Part shown: positions 1-9,242 of the stretch, piece by piece | Numbering within the stretch: position 1 is the stretch's first letter | Layout of the letters: the number at the start of each line of letters is the position of its first letter | NCBI RefSeq assembly: GCF_015840715.1 | Contig: NZ_CP060397.1 | Span: 992,001 to 1,056,000, forward strand | DNA from: Synechococcus sp. CBW1004 | GTDB lineage: Bacteria; Cyanobacteriota; Cyanobacteriia; PCC-6307; Cyanobiaceae | Direction: 5' to 3' | DNA length: 64,000 nt | Program-made: the position numbers and the translations under genes | The notes under the pieces: generated by a model | What the model was told of the DNA's origin: nothing | Seen by the model: only the letters and a program-made list of their open reading frames with translations | Database searches by the model: none

Positions 1-360
1 ATCTGATCAAGCTCGACGCAATGAAGTGGAAGGCGTCTTTGGATATGGAAAGCGCAAGTATTCCCTGGATCTGATCATGGTTCGTCTACCAGCTGGTGCC
101 GAATCCTCCATCTCGATGGCCTTTGTCGTGATGTGCGCGGAAAAGGTCTTGAGGCTGCTGCGCCTCTTTTTTGCCCTTCTTTTTGGGTGGATCTACAGCT
201 TTCTTATGGCCTGGTCAGCGATCAGAGCTCCTGCGGTCATCTGCAAGCCAGACTTTTGAGATCTGGCCCACTTGATGTCACGGCGCTTGCCGGCCTGATT
301 AACGCGAAGCAAACGGACGAATTCGGCGCCGATGGGCCGAGAATCTTTTTCAGGAGTCCC
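1..360 (+). mobile_element. 3' end of a 1.77-kb IS (IS5/IS1182-like), cut by the window edge
   Basis: This is the right end of the same insertion sequence found complete at 30997-32763 on the other strand; the encoded residues are identical over the shared part. It ends at 360 with the inverted repeat CAGGAGTCCC. The next six bases, TACAGG, are one copy of a target duplication. The intact IS66 copy at 35721-37433 shows that uninterrupted sequence continues through exactly this point, so the element inserted into an IS66 transposase gene. The left half of the element lies outside the window. Confidence 0.9.
2..259 (+). CDS. DDE transposase, C-terminal part (partial at window start)
   Basis: The frame is open from base 2 to the TGA at 257-259 and encodes the last 85 residues of the roughly 516-residue transposase seen whole at 31098-32648. 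It includes the region with the probable catalytic Glu (NEVEG followed by a GKRKYSLD motif) and the hydrophobic, leucine-rich tail. The 5' end is missing only because the window starts here, so whether the gene is intact cannot be judged. The near identity of the two copies points to recent transposition. Confidence 0.9.
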   Translation, partial: SDQARRNEVEGVFGYGKRKYSLDLIMVRLPAGAESSISMAFVVMCAEKVLRLLRLFFALLFGWIYSFLMAWSAIRAPAVICKPDF

Positions 361-1493
361 TACAGGGGGAGGATGCGGAGCCGCTGCGCCATCAGGTGAT
401 CGAGATTCCACCGATCAGACCGGTGGTGATCGAACACCGTCTGCACCGTCTGGTCTGCCCCTGCTGCTCCACCAGCACCTGCGCCGAGCTGCCGGCGGAT
501 GTGGAGCCCAGCCGCTACGGCCCACGCCTGAGCGGCCTGGTGGGACTGCTGGGCAGCGCCTTTCCCCTGAGTTTCGGCCGAACCCAGGCGCTGCTGGATC
601 AGCTGCTGGGTGTGGAAATCAGCCGCGGCGCTATCGCCACCATCCGGGCACGTCTGAGCGCAGCCCTGCAGCAGGCGGTGGAGGAAGCCCTGGAGGTGGC
701 CCGGCAGCAGCCGGTGGCCTACGTGGATGAAACCGGCGCCCCCACCGGCAACGCCGACGGTTGTAATCCTGCTGGCAGGCGCGGCTGGCAGTGGGTCATG
801 GTCACACCACTGGTTACGGTGTTCCTGCAGGGCCTGAGCCGCTCAAGTGCAGCGGCAATGGAGCTTCTGGGCCATACCTTTGCAGGGATCGTGGTGAGTG
901 ATCGCTTCTCGGCCTACAACCACCTGCCCGTGGAGCAGCGGCAGCTGTGCTGGGCCCACCTGATCCGGGATCTGGCGGCCATCGCTGAACGCCAGGGCGC
1001 CAGCAGGGAGATCGGAGCCCAGATGCTGGCTCTGCAGCAGCATCTGTTCGCTCACTGGCACCAGTGGAAGAGCGGAGCGATCGACCGGCCCCAGCTCCTG
1101 CATCGATGCCACCCCCTCCGCTTGGCGTTCGAGGCCACGCTGCAGCGGGTGGTGGATCTGGGCTGTGAGCGGGGCGAGCAAACGCCCTGGGCCCAGACGG
1201 TGCGAACCTGTCGCCAGTTGCTGCAGCGCAAGCAGGCGCTCTGGACTTTTCTGCAAACGCCAGGGATCGAGCCCACCAACAACGCTGCCGAGCGGGCACT
1301 GCGGCAATCGGTGATTCACCGCAAGATCAGCCATGGCGTCCAGTCCTCCGGCGGCGCCATCTGCCGCAGCCGGTTGCTCACCGTCACCGCCACCCTGCGG
1401 CAGCAGGGCCGCGATGTCTGGCAATTCCTGGAGCAGGCCTGGATTGCCCATCGCCTCGGCGGCGTGATGCCATCGCTGGTGCCGGATCGCTGA
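361..1493 (+). pseudogene. IS66 transposase TnpC, C-terminal fragment
   Basis: The frame corresponds to roughly residues 138-512 of the intact TnpC at 35818-37356. It begins right after the first zinc-ribbon-like CxxC region and keeps the second one (CPCC), the catalytic-core Asp in VDETG, the SDRFSAY segment and the NNAAERALR segment with the final Glu. The N-terminal coiled coil and first CxxC lie on the far side of the inserted IS. The gene is therefore broken, although the core is undamaged. An internal start at 396 would give 365 residues but is unlikely to be functional. Confidence 0.9.
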
Positions 1494-1590
1494 GGCAGCG
1501 ATCACACGTGGAAGGAACAGATGGCCCCTCTCAGAGGAGAGATCGGAGATTGACTGACGCACTGGGGTGTCCCGACCCCTGAACGCTTAC
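361..1590 (+). mobile_element. IS66-family element, right portion, interrupted by another IS
   Basis: This is the tnpC 3' portion and right end of an IS66 element. It ends at 1590 with CGCTTAC, the complement of the typical IS66 terminus GTAAGCG. It matches the intact copy at 35721-37433 with, as far as I checked, a single base change that turns a Ser codon into Arg. The left part is separated by the IS that ends at 360. At 1591 the sequence changes directly into cydA, so the element inserted in that gene. Its 8-bp duplication cannot be checked because the other flank is outside the window. Confidence 0.92.
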
Positions 1591-1832
1591 CCGAACTGAA
1601 ACTCCATCGGCAGCCCCGAGGCCACACCGATGCCGAAGTTGAGCACATACAACCTGGCCCAGAAGCGGGCCTGCCGGTAATAGAGGGGGTTACGGGTGCG
1701 CAGCCAGAAGCCCTCCAGCACCACCAGAAAGATGGCCAGTCCGGTGGAGAGCACCGGCCAGAGCATGTGGAAGATCGCCGTCAGGGCGAACTGCAGGCGC
1801 GAGAGCACCAGCGTGTTGTCGAGCCAGTTCAT
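1591..1832 (-). pseudogene. cydA: cydA (cytochrome bd oxidase subunit I), 5' fragment cut by IS66
   Basis: On the minus strand an ATG at 1832 opens 80 codons of a cytochrome bd quinol oxidase subunit I. It contains the N-terminal motif LSRLQFALTAIFH, whose His corresponds to the haem b595 ligand His19 of E. coli CydA, then the first two membrane segments and the conserved SGLPMEFQFG at the end. Coding sequence stops exactly at the IS66 terminus (1590/1591). The remaining 380-400 codons, if present, lie beyond the nested elements outside the window. This copy cannot make a working oxidase; a second cyd locus elsewhere cannot be excluded. Confidence 0.9.
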
Positions 1833-1931
1833 CGATCCAGCCGGTCCATCCGAGCCAGGTTCTGCCCCAGAAACTGATCGGAGCTGCCAATCGGAGAGGT
1901 GATCCAGGCAGCAATCGAGAAACTTCGTTGC

Positions 1932-1962
1932 AATCACACTAGTGTTGTGTGTGATTTCACAC
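1932..1962. promoter_or_regulatory. Overlapping palindromes between cydA and the methyltransferase gene
   Basis: Three symmetric elements overlap in 31 bases. They are AATCACAC/GTGTGATT with a 9-base loop (1932-1956), the perfect 10-mer ACACTAGTGT (1936-1945), and GTGTGA-TT-TCACAC (1949-1962). They lie 13 bases upstream of the start chosen for the methyltransferase and about 100 bases from the divergent cydA start. This fits an operator for a dimeric regulator of one or both genes. The cognate regulator is not recognised; the half-site resembles CRP/FNR-type TGTGA, which is only a resemblance. Confidence 0.4.
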
Positions 1963-1974
1963 CTGCTGGACGCG

Positions 1975-2601
1975 ATGACCCCCGCCGATCCGGTTCAGTT
2001 CTGGGATGCGCGCTACGGCGACACCGACTTCGCCTACGGCGATCAGCCCAACGACTTCCTGCGGGAGCAGGCGGCACTGCTGCCCCCGGGCGATGCCCTC
2101 TGTCTGGCGGAGGGAGAGGGGCGCAACGGCGTCCACCTGGCCGAACTGGGACACCGGGTGACCGTCCAGGACCTCAGCGCCGTGGGGCTGGCCAAGGCCC
2201 GGCGGCTGGCCGCGGAGCGGGGCGTCTCCATCGAGACCTGCTGCGGCGATCTGCAGGAGTTCAGGCCGCGGCCCGAGAGCACGGATCTGGTGGTGGCCAT
2301 CTGGATGCATCTGCCGCCACCCCTGCGCGCCTCGGTGCTGGCCCAGGCCATCGCGGCCCTGCGGCCGGGCGGGCATCTGATCCTGGAGGCCTACAGCCCG
2401 CGGCAGCTGGCCCTGGGCACGGGCGGCCCCCCTTCGATCGAGCTGCTGGTGGAGCCGGAGCAGATCCGCAGGGAACTGACAGGGCTGGAGCTGCTGGTGC
2501 TGGTGGAGCGGCAGCGCCAGATCCACGAGGGGCCGTATCACCACGGGACAAGCGCGGTGGTTCAGGCCGTCGGACGGAAACCCGCAGCACGCACCCCATG
2601 A
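1975..2601 (+). CDS. Class I SAM-dependent methyltransferase (TehB-like)
   Basis: The protein is about 208 residues with a Rossmann-type methyltransferase fold. It opens with a FWDARY segment and has a motif I region of the form CLAEGEGRNG, an acidic strand end (TVQDLS), a GDL segment and LRPGGHLILE (motif III). This layout is typical of the TehB/thiopurine-like small-molecule methyltransferases that act on thiols, tellurite or other nucleophiles. ATG 1975 is preferred over 1942 because homologous proteins begin near PxxxFWDxRY and the longer form would run through the palindromes. It precedes the sulfur genes on the same strand, so a thiol substrate is possible but unproven. Confidence 0.85.
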   Translation: MTPADPVQFWDARYGDTDFAYGDQPNDFLREQAALLPPGDALCLAEGEGRNGVHLAELGHRVTVQDLSAVGLAKARRLAAERGVSIETCCGDLQEFRPRPESTDLVVAIWMHLPPPLRASVLAQAIAALRPGGHLILEAYSPRQLALGTGGPPSIELLVEPEQIRRELTGLELLVLVERQRQIHEGPYHHGTSAVVQAVGRKPAARTP

Positions 2602-2673
2602 CCCCAGGAGCCAGGGCATTGCAACCATCCCCTTTATGCGGCTATGGTCATAGCAGTTGATTCTGGTTCGGTC

Positions 2674-3810
2674 ATGACCGTTGCACCGGCCTCCTCCGTG
2701 TCCCTGGCTGCGGCTGCGGGCGGCGGCTCCCTGCTGTTCCGCCAGCTGTTTGATGCCGACACCGGCACCTTCACCTATCTGCTGGCCGATGTGGCCTCCG
2801 GCGAGGGGCTGCTGATCGACTCGGTGTTCGAGCGCCATCAGCGCGACCTGTCGCTGATCCAGGAACTGGGCATCCGCCTGGTGGCCTGCCTCGACACCCA
2901 CGCCCACGCCGACCACGTCACCGGCAGCTGGCTGATGCACGAGGCCACCGGCTGCGCCATCGGCCTGGCCGCCGCCGCCCGCGCCGAAAACGTGACCACA
3001 CCGTTGCAGCACGGCGATCGGGTGACGTTCGGCAGCCGGCACTTGCAGGTGCGCAGCACCCCCGGCCACACCGATGGCTGCATCACCTTCGTGCTCGATG
3101 ACCAGAGCATGGCCTTCACCGGCGATGCGCTGCTGGTGCGGGGCTGCGGCCGCTGCGACTTCCAGCAGGGCAACGCCCACACCCTCTGGGCCTCGATCAC
3201 CGAGCAGATCTTCACCCTGCCCGACTCCTGCCTGCTCTACCCCGGCCACGACTACACCGGCCGCACGGTGACCTCGGTGGCGGAGGAGAAGGCCTTCAAC
3301 GCCCGTCTCGGCGGCGCCGCGACCGAGCGCGACTTCGTCGGCCACATGCAGAACATGAAGCTGCCCCACCCCCACAAGATCGCCGAGGCCCTGCCGGGCA
3401 ACATGCGCTCCGGCAAGCCCCGGGAGGCCGTTCCCACAGCCCCCGGCTGGGCACCGCTGCAACGCAGCTATGCGGGGCTGCCCGAGCTGCCCCCCAGCTG
3501 GGTGGCGGAGCACCGGGATCAGGTCACGATCCTGGATGTGCGCTCCAGCGAGGAATTCGACGGCCCGGATGGGCGTGTCGCCGGCAGCCTGCTGATCCCC
3601 CTGCCGGAGCTCGAGGCCCGCGCCGCCGCGATCCCGGCCGATCGTCCGGTGGTGGTGGTGTGCCATTCCGGCAGCCGCTCGGCCCTGGCCACCCAGCAAC
3701 TGCTCAAGGCCGGCCGCGCCCGGGTGGCCAACCTGCGCGGCGGCCTCAGCCGCTGGAGCGATGAGGGCTACCCGCTCGATGGGGCCGTCACCGCAGGCAC
3801 CGCGAGCTGA
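2674..3810 (+). CDS. Persulfide dioxygenase (ETHE1-like) fused to rhodanese
   Basis: The N-terminal two thirds is a metallo-beta-lactamase fold with THAHADH (residues 75-81 from this start), TPGH (His132), an Asp at 151 and PGHDY (His192). The first His, His132 and Asp151 match the ETHE1 iron site. The last 100 residues form a rhodanese domain with ILDVR and the active loop CHSGSRS (Cys330). Such fusions oxidise glutathione persulfide to sulfite and pass sulfane sulfur between thiols. ATG 2674 is chosen; ATG 2644 would add ten residues. The downstream membrane rhodanese and sulfite-type exporter fit a pathway that handles sulfide and disposes of the sulfite. Confidence 0.9.
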   Translation: MTVAPASSVSLAAAAGGGSLLFRQLFDADTGTFTYLLADVASGEGLLIDSVFERHQRDLSLIQELGIRLVACLDTHAHADHVTGSWLMHEATGCAIGLAAAARAENVTTPLQHGDRVTFGSRHLQVRSTPGHTDGCITFVLDDQSMAFTGDALLVRGCGRCDFQQGNAHTLWASITEQIFTLPDSCLLYPGHDYTGRTVTSVAEEKAFNARLGGAATERDFVGHMQNMKLPHPHKIAEALPGNMRSGKPREAVPTAPGWAPLQRSYAGLPELPPSWVAEHRDQVTILDVRSSEEFDGPDGRVAGSLLIPLPELEARAAAIPADRPVVVVCHSGSRSALATQQLLKAGRARVANLRGGLSRWSDEGYPLDGAVTAGTAS

Positions 3811-3914
3811 GGCAGCCGAGGGGAGGGGTCCCGTGGGGCCCCATCCCGGTCGCCCGCTGCATGTCCACCGCTCATCCAATCCCCACTCCGACGTTCATCC
3901 CTTCCACTCCAGCC

Positions 3915-4445
3915 ATGACCCACACCTCCGCCCAGCAACGCATCAGCGCCCGCGACCTGGCCGACCAGCTGGCCGAGCAGCGCGTCAAGGTGATCGACGT
4001 GCGCGAACCGATGGAATACGCCGGTGGCCACATCGCCGGCAGCCTCAACGTGCCGCTCTCGCGCATCACCGAGGCCGACCTGCCGCGCGGCCCGCTGGTG
4101 CTCGTCTGCCACAGCGGCAACCGCAGCGCCAGGGCCCTGGCCCAGCTGCTCCAGCAGGGCCATCCCCATCCCCTCTCCGATCTCGAGGGTGGCCTCCCCG
4201 CGTGGCAGCAGGCCGGACTGCCGGTGCGCAGGTTGAAGAACGCCCCGCTGCCGCTGATGCGCCAGGTCCAGATCGCCGCCGGTTCGCTGGTGCTGCTCGG
4301 TCTGATCCTCAGCAACGTGGTGGCGCCGGCCTGGATCCTGCTCACCTGGTTCGTCGGCGCCGGCCTGGTCTTCGCCGGCGTCAGCGGCTTCTGCGGCATG
4401 GCGCGTCTGCTGGCGCTGATGCCCTGGAACAAGGTGAGCCTCTGA
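3915..4445 (+). CDS. Membrane-anchored rhodanese (YgaP-like, DUF2892 tail)
   Basis: The protein has about 176 residues. A rhodanese domain fills the first 110, with VIDVREPMEYAGGHI and the catalytic loop CHSGNRS. Two membrane segments follow (LVLLGLILSNVVAPAWILLTW and the next stretch) and then a GFCGMARLLALMPWN ending. This is the YgaP arrangement, in which the rhodanese faces the cytoplasm and accepts sulfane sulfur. ATG 3915 is used because the rhodanese fold begins just after it; ATG 3861 is an alternative with a proline-rich leader. The stop overlaps the next gene by one base, so the two are probably translated together. Confidence 0.88.
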   Translation: MTHTSAQQRISARDLADQLAEQRVKVIDVREPMEYAGGHIAGSLNVPLSRITEADLPRGPLVLVCHSGNRSARALAQLLQQGHPHPLSDLEGGLPAWQQAGLPVRRLKNAPLPLMRQVQIAAGSLVLLGLILSNVVAPAWILLTWFVGAGLVFAGVSGFCGMARLLALMPWNKVSL

Positions 4446-5302
4446 TGGCCCTCGGCACCCTTGTCCTGCTCGCCGGCGGTGGCGGCCTGATCGGCTTTCT
4501 GCTCTCGGTGCTGGGGGCGGGCGGATCGATCCTGCTGCTGCCCCTGCTGGTCAGCGGCGCTGCTCTGCCCACCCGGGAGGCGGTGCCGCTGTCGCTGCTC
4601 GTGGTGATGCTGCTGGCCCTGGCGAACCTGGGGCCCTACGTGAGCCGCGGCCAGTTCGCGCCGCGCCCGGCCCTGATCCTGGGTCTGCCGGCCCTGGCGG
4701 GCAGCTGGATCGGCGGCAGCTGGGTGAAGGCGGGCTATATCCCCGAGCCCGTGCAGCTGGCCGTGTTCGCCGCCGCGGCGCTGGTGGCGTCCTGGCTGCT
4801 CACCCGCCATCGCCCCGGCGCCAACGCTGAGCCGACAACGGCCACAGCGGCCAGGGGCCGCGCCATGGCCTGGGTGCTGGCCGGTCAAGGCGTCCTCGTC
4901 GGCCTGCTCACCGGCATCGCCGGAGTGGGCGGCGGCTTCGCGATCGTGCCGGCCCTGGTGCTCCTGGCGGGCCTGCCGATGGCACTGGCCAGTGGGACCA
5001 GTCTGCTGCTGATCGCCGTCAATGCCCTGGTGGCCCTGGCCGCTCTCGGCCACTGGCCCGCCTCCCAGCTCCCCCTGATGCTGCCCCTGCTGCTGGGAGG
5101 GGCTCTGGGTGCCGTGGTGGGTCAGCGGCTGGCGCCCCACCTCAGTGACCGGCGGCTGCGCCAGGGCTTCGCGGCGCTGCTGCTCGGATCAGCCCTGCTC
5201 ACCGGCGCCGAGGCGATCAAGCGCCACCAGGTCCTGAGCGATCCGGCCACGGGCGCCTCGCGTCAGCTGCCGGAGCCCGCTTCCCGCCATCGCCCGGGCT
5301 GA
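4445..5302 (+). CDS. TauE/SafE-type sulfite/organosulfur exporter
   Basis: The protein has 285 residues and about eight hydrophobic segments in two related halves. The glycine-rich starts GFLLSVLGAGGS and GLLTGIAGVGGGF are the repeated signature of the TauE/SafE (DUF81) permeases. These are known or suspected to export sulfite, sulfoacetate or related anions. The start overlaps the stop of the membrane rhodanese (TGATG). After a persulfide dioxygenase, which makes sulfite, export of sulfite is the natural guess, but the substrate is inferred from neighbours only. The C-terminal 30 residues are a polar tail. Confidence 0.87.
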   Translation: MALGTLVLLAGGGGLIGFLLSVLGAGGSILLLPLLVSGAALPTREAVPLSLLVVMLLALANLGPYVSRGQFAPRPALILGLPALAGSWIGGSWVKAGYIPEPVQLAVFAAAALVASWLLTRHRPGANAEPTTATAARGRAMAWVLAGQGVLVGLLTGIAGVGGGFAIVPALVLLAGLPMALASGTSLLLIAVNALVALAALGHWPASQLPLMLPLLLGGALGAVVGQRLAPHLSDRRLRQGFAALLLGSALLTGAEAIKRHQVLSDPATGASRQLPEPASRHRPG

Positions 5303-5351
5303 AGACCTGCGCCACACCGTTGTCACCATCCCCACTGTCAGTCGCCCCCCC

Positions 5352-5798
5352 ATGAGCCAGCGCACCTTCCAGTTCCGGCTGCGCAGCAGCCATGACGCCC
5401 CCGATCGCGCCACCAGGTCGCTGGTGGTGGAGTTCCTGGCCGAGTCGGGGGAGTGGCAACCCCAGACGCCCAGCCTCACCACCCCCGGCTTCCGGCTCTA
5501 TCTGCTCTCGCTGCTGCTCTGCCAGCACCACTATCTGGTGGCCAATGCCCGTGAGCGCAGCATCCCGCTGCGGCAGGTGGAAGGATCGTTCACGGTGATC
5601 ACCAGCGCCGACTGGACCCTGGAGCAGGTGACGGGAGACTTCCTGATGCAGCTGGATCCCGGGGCCTCCAGCGAAGAGCGGGCCCGCGCCGATACCGAGG
5701 CGATGGGGTACATCAAGGAACAGATGAAGCTCTGTCCGGTGTCGCGCAATCTGCCGGGATCGGTGGACAAGCACATGACCCTCTCGCTCGAGAGCTGA
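5352..5798 (+). CDS. OsmC-like protein
   Basis: The 148-residue protein has a LLSLLLCQHHYLVANARE helix in the middle and CPVSRNL near the C-terminus. Two Cys in these positions match the central-helix Cys and the second Cys of OsmC/Ohr-type peroxidases, where the C-terminal motif is typically CPVSR. The surrounding sequence is divergent, so the family call is moderate. OsmC proteins reduce hydroperoxides and some bind sulfur species, which suits the upstream sulfane-sulfur genes. It lies 50 bases after the exporter on the same strand. Confidence 0.6.
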   Translation: MSQRTFQFRLRSSHDAPDRATRSLVVEFLAESGEWQPQTPSLTTPGFRLYLLSLLLCQHHYLVANARERSIPLRQVEGSFTVITSADWTLEQVTGDFLMQLDPGASSEERARADTEAMGYIKEQMKLCPVSRNLPGSVDKHMTLSLES

Positions 5799-5874
5799 CG
5801 AGCCAGGCCGCCACCGCAGCCTCGGCCGCTCCCAGAGCGTTCAGGATGGAGAACAGGCACGGTGATGAGGCGGC

Positions 5875-6942
5875 GTGACCCGGAGGATCTGGCTCACGAT
5901 CGCTGCCGTGGCCGGCATGTCCCTGGTGGCAGGGCTGGCCGTGCGTCAACTCGGGCAGCGCCGTGCGCCCTCCTTCGCCAGCGGCAACGGCCGCCTGGAG
6001 GCCATGGATGTCGATGTGGCCGCCCACGCCGCCGGCCGCCTGGCGCAGGTGGACGTGCGGGAAGGCGATCGGGTGCGGGCCGGTCAGATCGTCGCCCGCA
6101 TGGACGCGGCCGCCCTGACCGCCGACCTGCACCAGGCCCAGGCGGAGCTGGCCCAGGCCGAGGCCGCCATCGCCAGTGCCCGCAGCCTGCTGCGTCAGCG
6201 CCTGAGTGAGGAGCGGGAGACCCGCAGCACCATTGACGAGCGCCTGGCCGAGCTGCGCCTGGCGGAACGCCGTTTCCAGCGCTCCCGCTCGCTGCTGGCC
6301 AGCGGCGCCATCACCCAGGAGAGCTTCGATGCCGATGAGGCCAGGCGACTGACCGCCCAGGCCTCGTTGACCAGGGCCCGCGACGCCGCCCGATCCGCCG
6401 GAGCCGTGATCGCCTCGGCCCGATCCGGGCTCCAGGCCGCCGAGGCCTCCAGGGCTTCCGCCCTGGCCCGCATCGAGCGGATTCAGGCCGACCGGAACGA
6501 AACCCTCCTGCGCGCCCCCACCGATGGGCGGGTGCAGATCCGCATCGCCGAACCGGGGGAGACCCTGCCGACCGGCGGCAAGGTGCTCAACCTGCTGGAT
6601 CTCAGCGATGTGTTCATGACCTTCTATCTGCCCGCCGGTGAGGCCGGCCGCCTCCAGCTGGGCAGTGAGGCGCGCCTGATCCTGGATGCGGCACCCGAGC
6701 TGGTGATCCCGGCACGGGTCACCTACGTGGCGAGCGCGGCCCAGTTCACCCCCAAGACCGTGGAAACCCGCTCCGAACGACAGACGCTGATGTTCCGGAT
6801 CAAGGCCAGCGTCGAACCGGCTCTGGTGCGGCGCTACGAGCGGGGCGCCAAGATCGGCATGCCTGGCGTCGCCTGGGTGCGGCTGGACCCTGCCGTGCCC
6901 TGGCCCCGGCGGCTGCAGGTGAAGCTGCCACCCCCGCCATGA
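5875..6942 (+). CDS. HlyD/YhiI-type membrane fusion protein
   Basis: The protein has 355 residues, the same as E. coli YhiI. It has an N-terminal membrane anchor (about 6-24), a split lipoyl/barrel-sandwich domain (ending with RAPTDGRVQIRIAEPGE) and a long coiled-coil hairpin around 80-200 rich in Ala, Arg and Glu. It is a periplasmic adaptor that joins an ABC-2 type exporter to the outer membrane. Translation probably begins at GTG 5875. Its stop overlaps the ATG of the following rbbA-type gene (ATGA), and the three genes keep the E. coli order yhiI-rbbA-yhhJ. Confidence 0.88.
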   Translation: MTRRIWLTIAAVAGMSLVAGLAVRQLGQRRAPSFASGNGRLEAMDVDVAAHAAGRLAQVDVREGDRVRAGQIVARMDAAALTADLHQAQAELAQAEAAIASARSLLRQRLSEERETRSTIDERLAELRLAERRFQRSRSLLASGAITQESFDADEARRLTAQASLTRARDAARSAGAVIASARSGLQAAEASRASALARIERIQADRNETLLRAPTDGRVQIRIAEPGETLPTGGKVLNLLDLSDVFMTFYLPAGEAGRLQLGSEARLILDAAPELVIPARVTYVASAAQFTPKTVETRSERQTLMFRIKASVEPALVRRYERGAKIGMPGVAWVRLDPAVPWPRRLQVKLPPPP

Positions 6943-9242
6943 GCCTCGCCCTGCAGGCCACCGGATTGCGGCTGCGCTATGGCACCGTCACGGCCCTCGC
7001 CGCCATCGATCTGCAGGTGCCGACCGGCAGCTTCCTGGGGTTGATCGGACCCGATGGCGTCGGCAAATCGAGCCTGCTGGCCCTGATCGCCGGCTCTCGG
7101 CGGCTGCAGGGGGGGCAGCTGCAGGTGCTCGGCGCCGACATGGCCGATCCGGCGGCGCGCCGGCGGGTGAGCCCGCGCCTGGCCTATCTGCCCCAGGGCC
7201 TCGGCCGCAACCTCTACCCCAGCCTCACGGTGCGCGAAAGCATCGATGGCTTCGCGGGACTGTTCGGTGTGGCGCCCCACGACCTGCGGCGGCGGCGGGC
7301 GGCGCTGCTGGACGCGGTCGGGCTGGCTCCCTTCGCGCAGCGGCTCGCCGGCCAGCTCTCCGGGGGGATGAAACAGAAGCTGGGCCTGTGCTGCGCCCTA
7401 ATTCACGACCCGGATCTGCTGCTGCTCGATGAACCCACCAGTGGCGTGGACCCACTCTCGAGGCGGCAGTTCTGGCAGCTGATCGGCGCGATCCGGCGCG
7501 AGCGGCCCCAGCTCACCGTGCTGGCAGCCAGTGCCGATCTCCAGGAAGCCGCCGGCTTCGAGCGGCTGGCGGTGCTCGACGCAGGACGTCTGCTGGCGGC
7601 TGGCTCGCCGGAGGAGCTGCTGCAACAAACGGGAACGACCAGCCTGGAGCAGGCCTTCGTGGCGCTGCTGCCTGCGGAACAGCGGGCCCGCCATCAGCCG
7701 GTGACCCTCCCCGAACCCCTGGCCCAGGCCACGGAGGTGGTGATCGAGGCCCGCGGACTGACCCGCCGTTTCGATGGCTTCACGGCGGTCGATGGGGTGG
7801 ATCTGGCGATCCGTCGCGGTGAGATCTTCGGCTTCCTCGGCTCCAACGGCTGCGGCAAGACCACCACCATGAAGATGCTCACGGGCCTTCTGCCGCCGAC
7901 CGCCGGTGCGGCCCTGCTGCTGTCCAGGCCGGTGCAGCCGCAGGATCTGTCGACCCGCCGCCGGGTGGGCTACATGGCCCAGAGCTTTTCGCTCTATCAG
8001 GAGCTGACCGTGCGGCAGAACCTGCGGCTGCATGGCCAGCTGTTCGGTGTTCCGGGGGTGGAACTGCAACGCCGGACGGATGCGCTGATAAGGCGCTTCG
8101 GCCTGGAGGCCGTCGCCGAGCGGCTGCCGGACGCCCTGCCGCTCGGCCTGCGCCAGCGGCTCTCCCTGGCCGTGGCCCTGATCCACCGGCCGGAGGTGCT
8201 GATCCTCGATGAGCCGACGGCCGGCGTGGATCCGATCGCCCGCGATGCCTTCTGGAACGAGCTGATCCGCCTCTCCCGCCAGGAGCGGGTGACGATCTTT
8301 CTGTCGACCCACACGATTGCGGAGGCGGCGCGCTGTGACCACGTGGCGTTGATGCATGCCGGACGGGTGCTCACGACGGCCCCGCCGCAGGAGCTGATCG
8401 CTCAGCGCGGCTGCCGCACGCTGGAGCAGGCCTTCATCGCCATCCTCGACGAGGTGGCTCCGCAGCCCATCCCACCTGAGGCGGTGGACTGGCTGGGGCC
8501 GCCGGCCGCCACACAGCCGGCTCCCGCGCCCTTCCGTGTGCGGCGCCTGGGCTGGACCGCCCGCCGGGAGGTGCTGGAACTGCGCCGCGATCCGCTGCGC
8601 GCCGTTCTCGCCCTGGTGGGCAGCGTCGTGCTGATGGTGGTGATGGGAACCGGCATCAGCTTCGATGTGGAACACCTGCCCTTCGCGGTGCTCGATCGCG
8701 ATCAGAGCAGCCTGAGTCGCGATTACATCAGCGGCATCGCCGCATCGCGCTACTTCCGCCTGCAAGCCCCGATCACCTCCCCCGCTGAGCTGGATCGCCG
8801 TCTGGCCAGCGGCCGGCTGAGCCTGGCGCTGGAGATTCCGCCCCATTTCGCCCGCTCCGTCAAACGCGGCGATCCGGTGAGCCTGGGCATCTGGCTCGAT
8901 GGGGCCATGCCCCAGCGGGCGGAGACGGCGCGCAGCAGCTTCGAAGGTCTGCACAGCCAGTGGCTGAAGGAGCAGCGTTCGCTGGGCCTCTTTCCCCGGG
9001 AGAGCCTGTCCGCCGTACCCGCCGGGGCCATCCCCGTGGAGACCCGCTTTCTCTACAACCCCGATCTGCGCAGCATCACGGCGATGGTGCCCTCGGTGAT
9101 CCCGCTGCTGCTGATGCTGATCCCGGCGATGCTCACCAGCCTCTCGGTGGTGCGTGAGAAGGAACTGGGCTCCCAGGTGAACCTCACCGTGACCCCGCTG
9201 ACCCGGCTGGAATACCTGCTCGGCAAACAGCTCCCCTACCTA

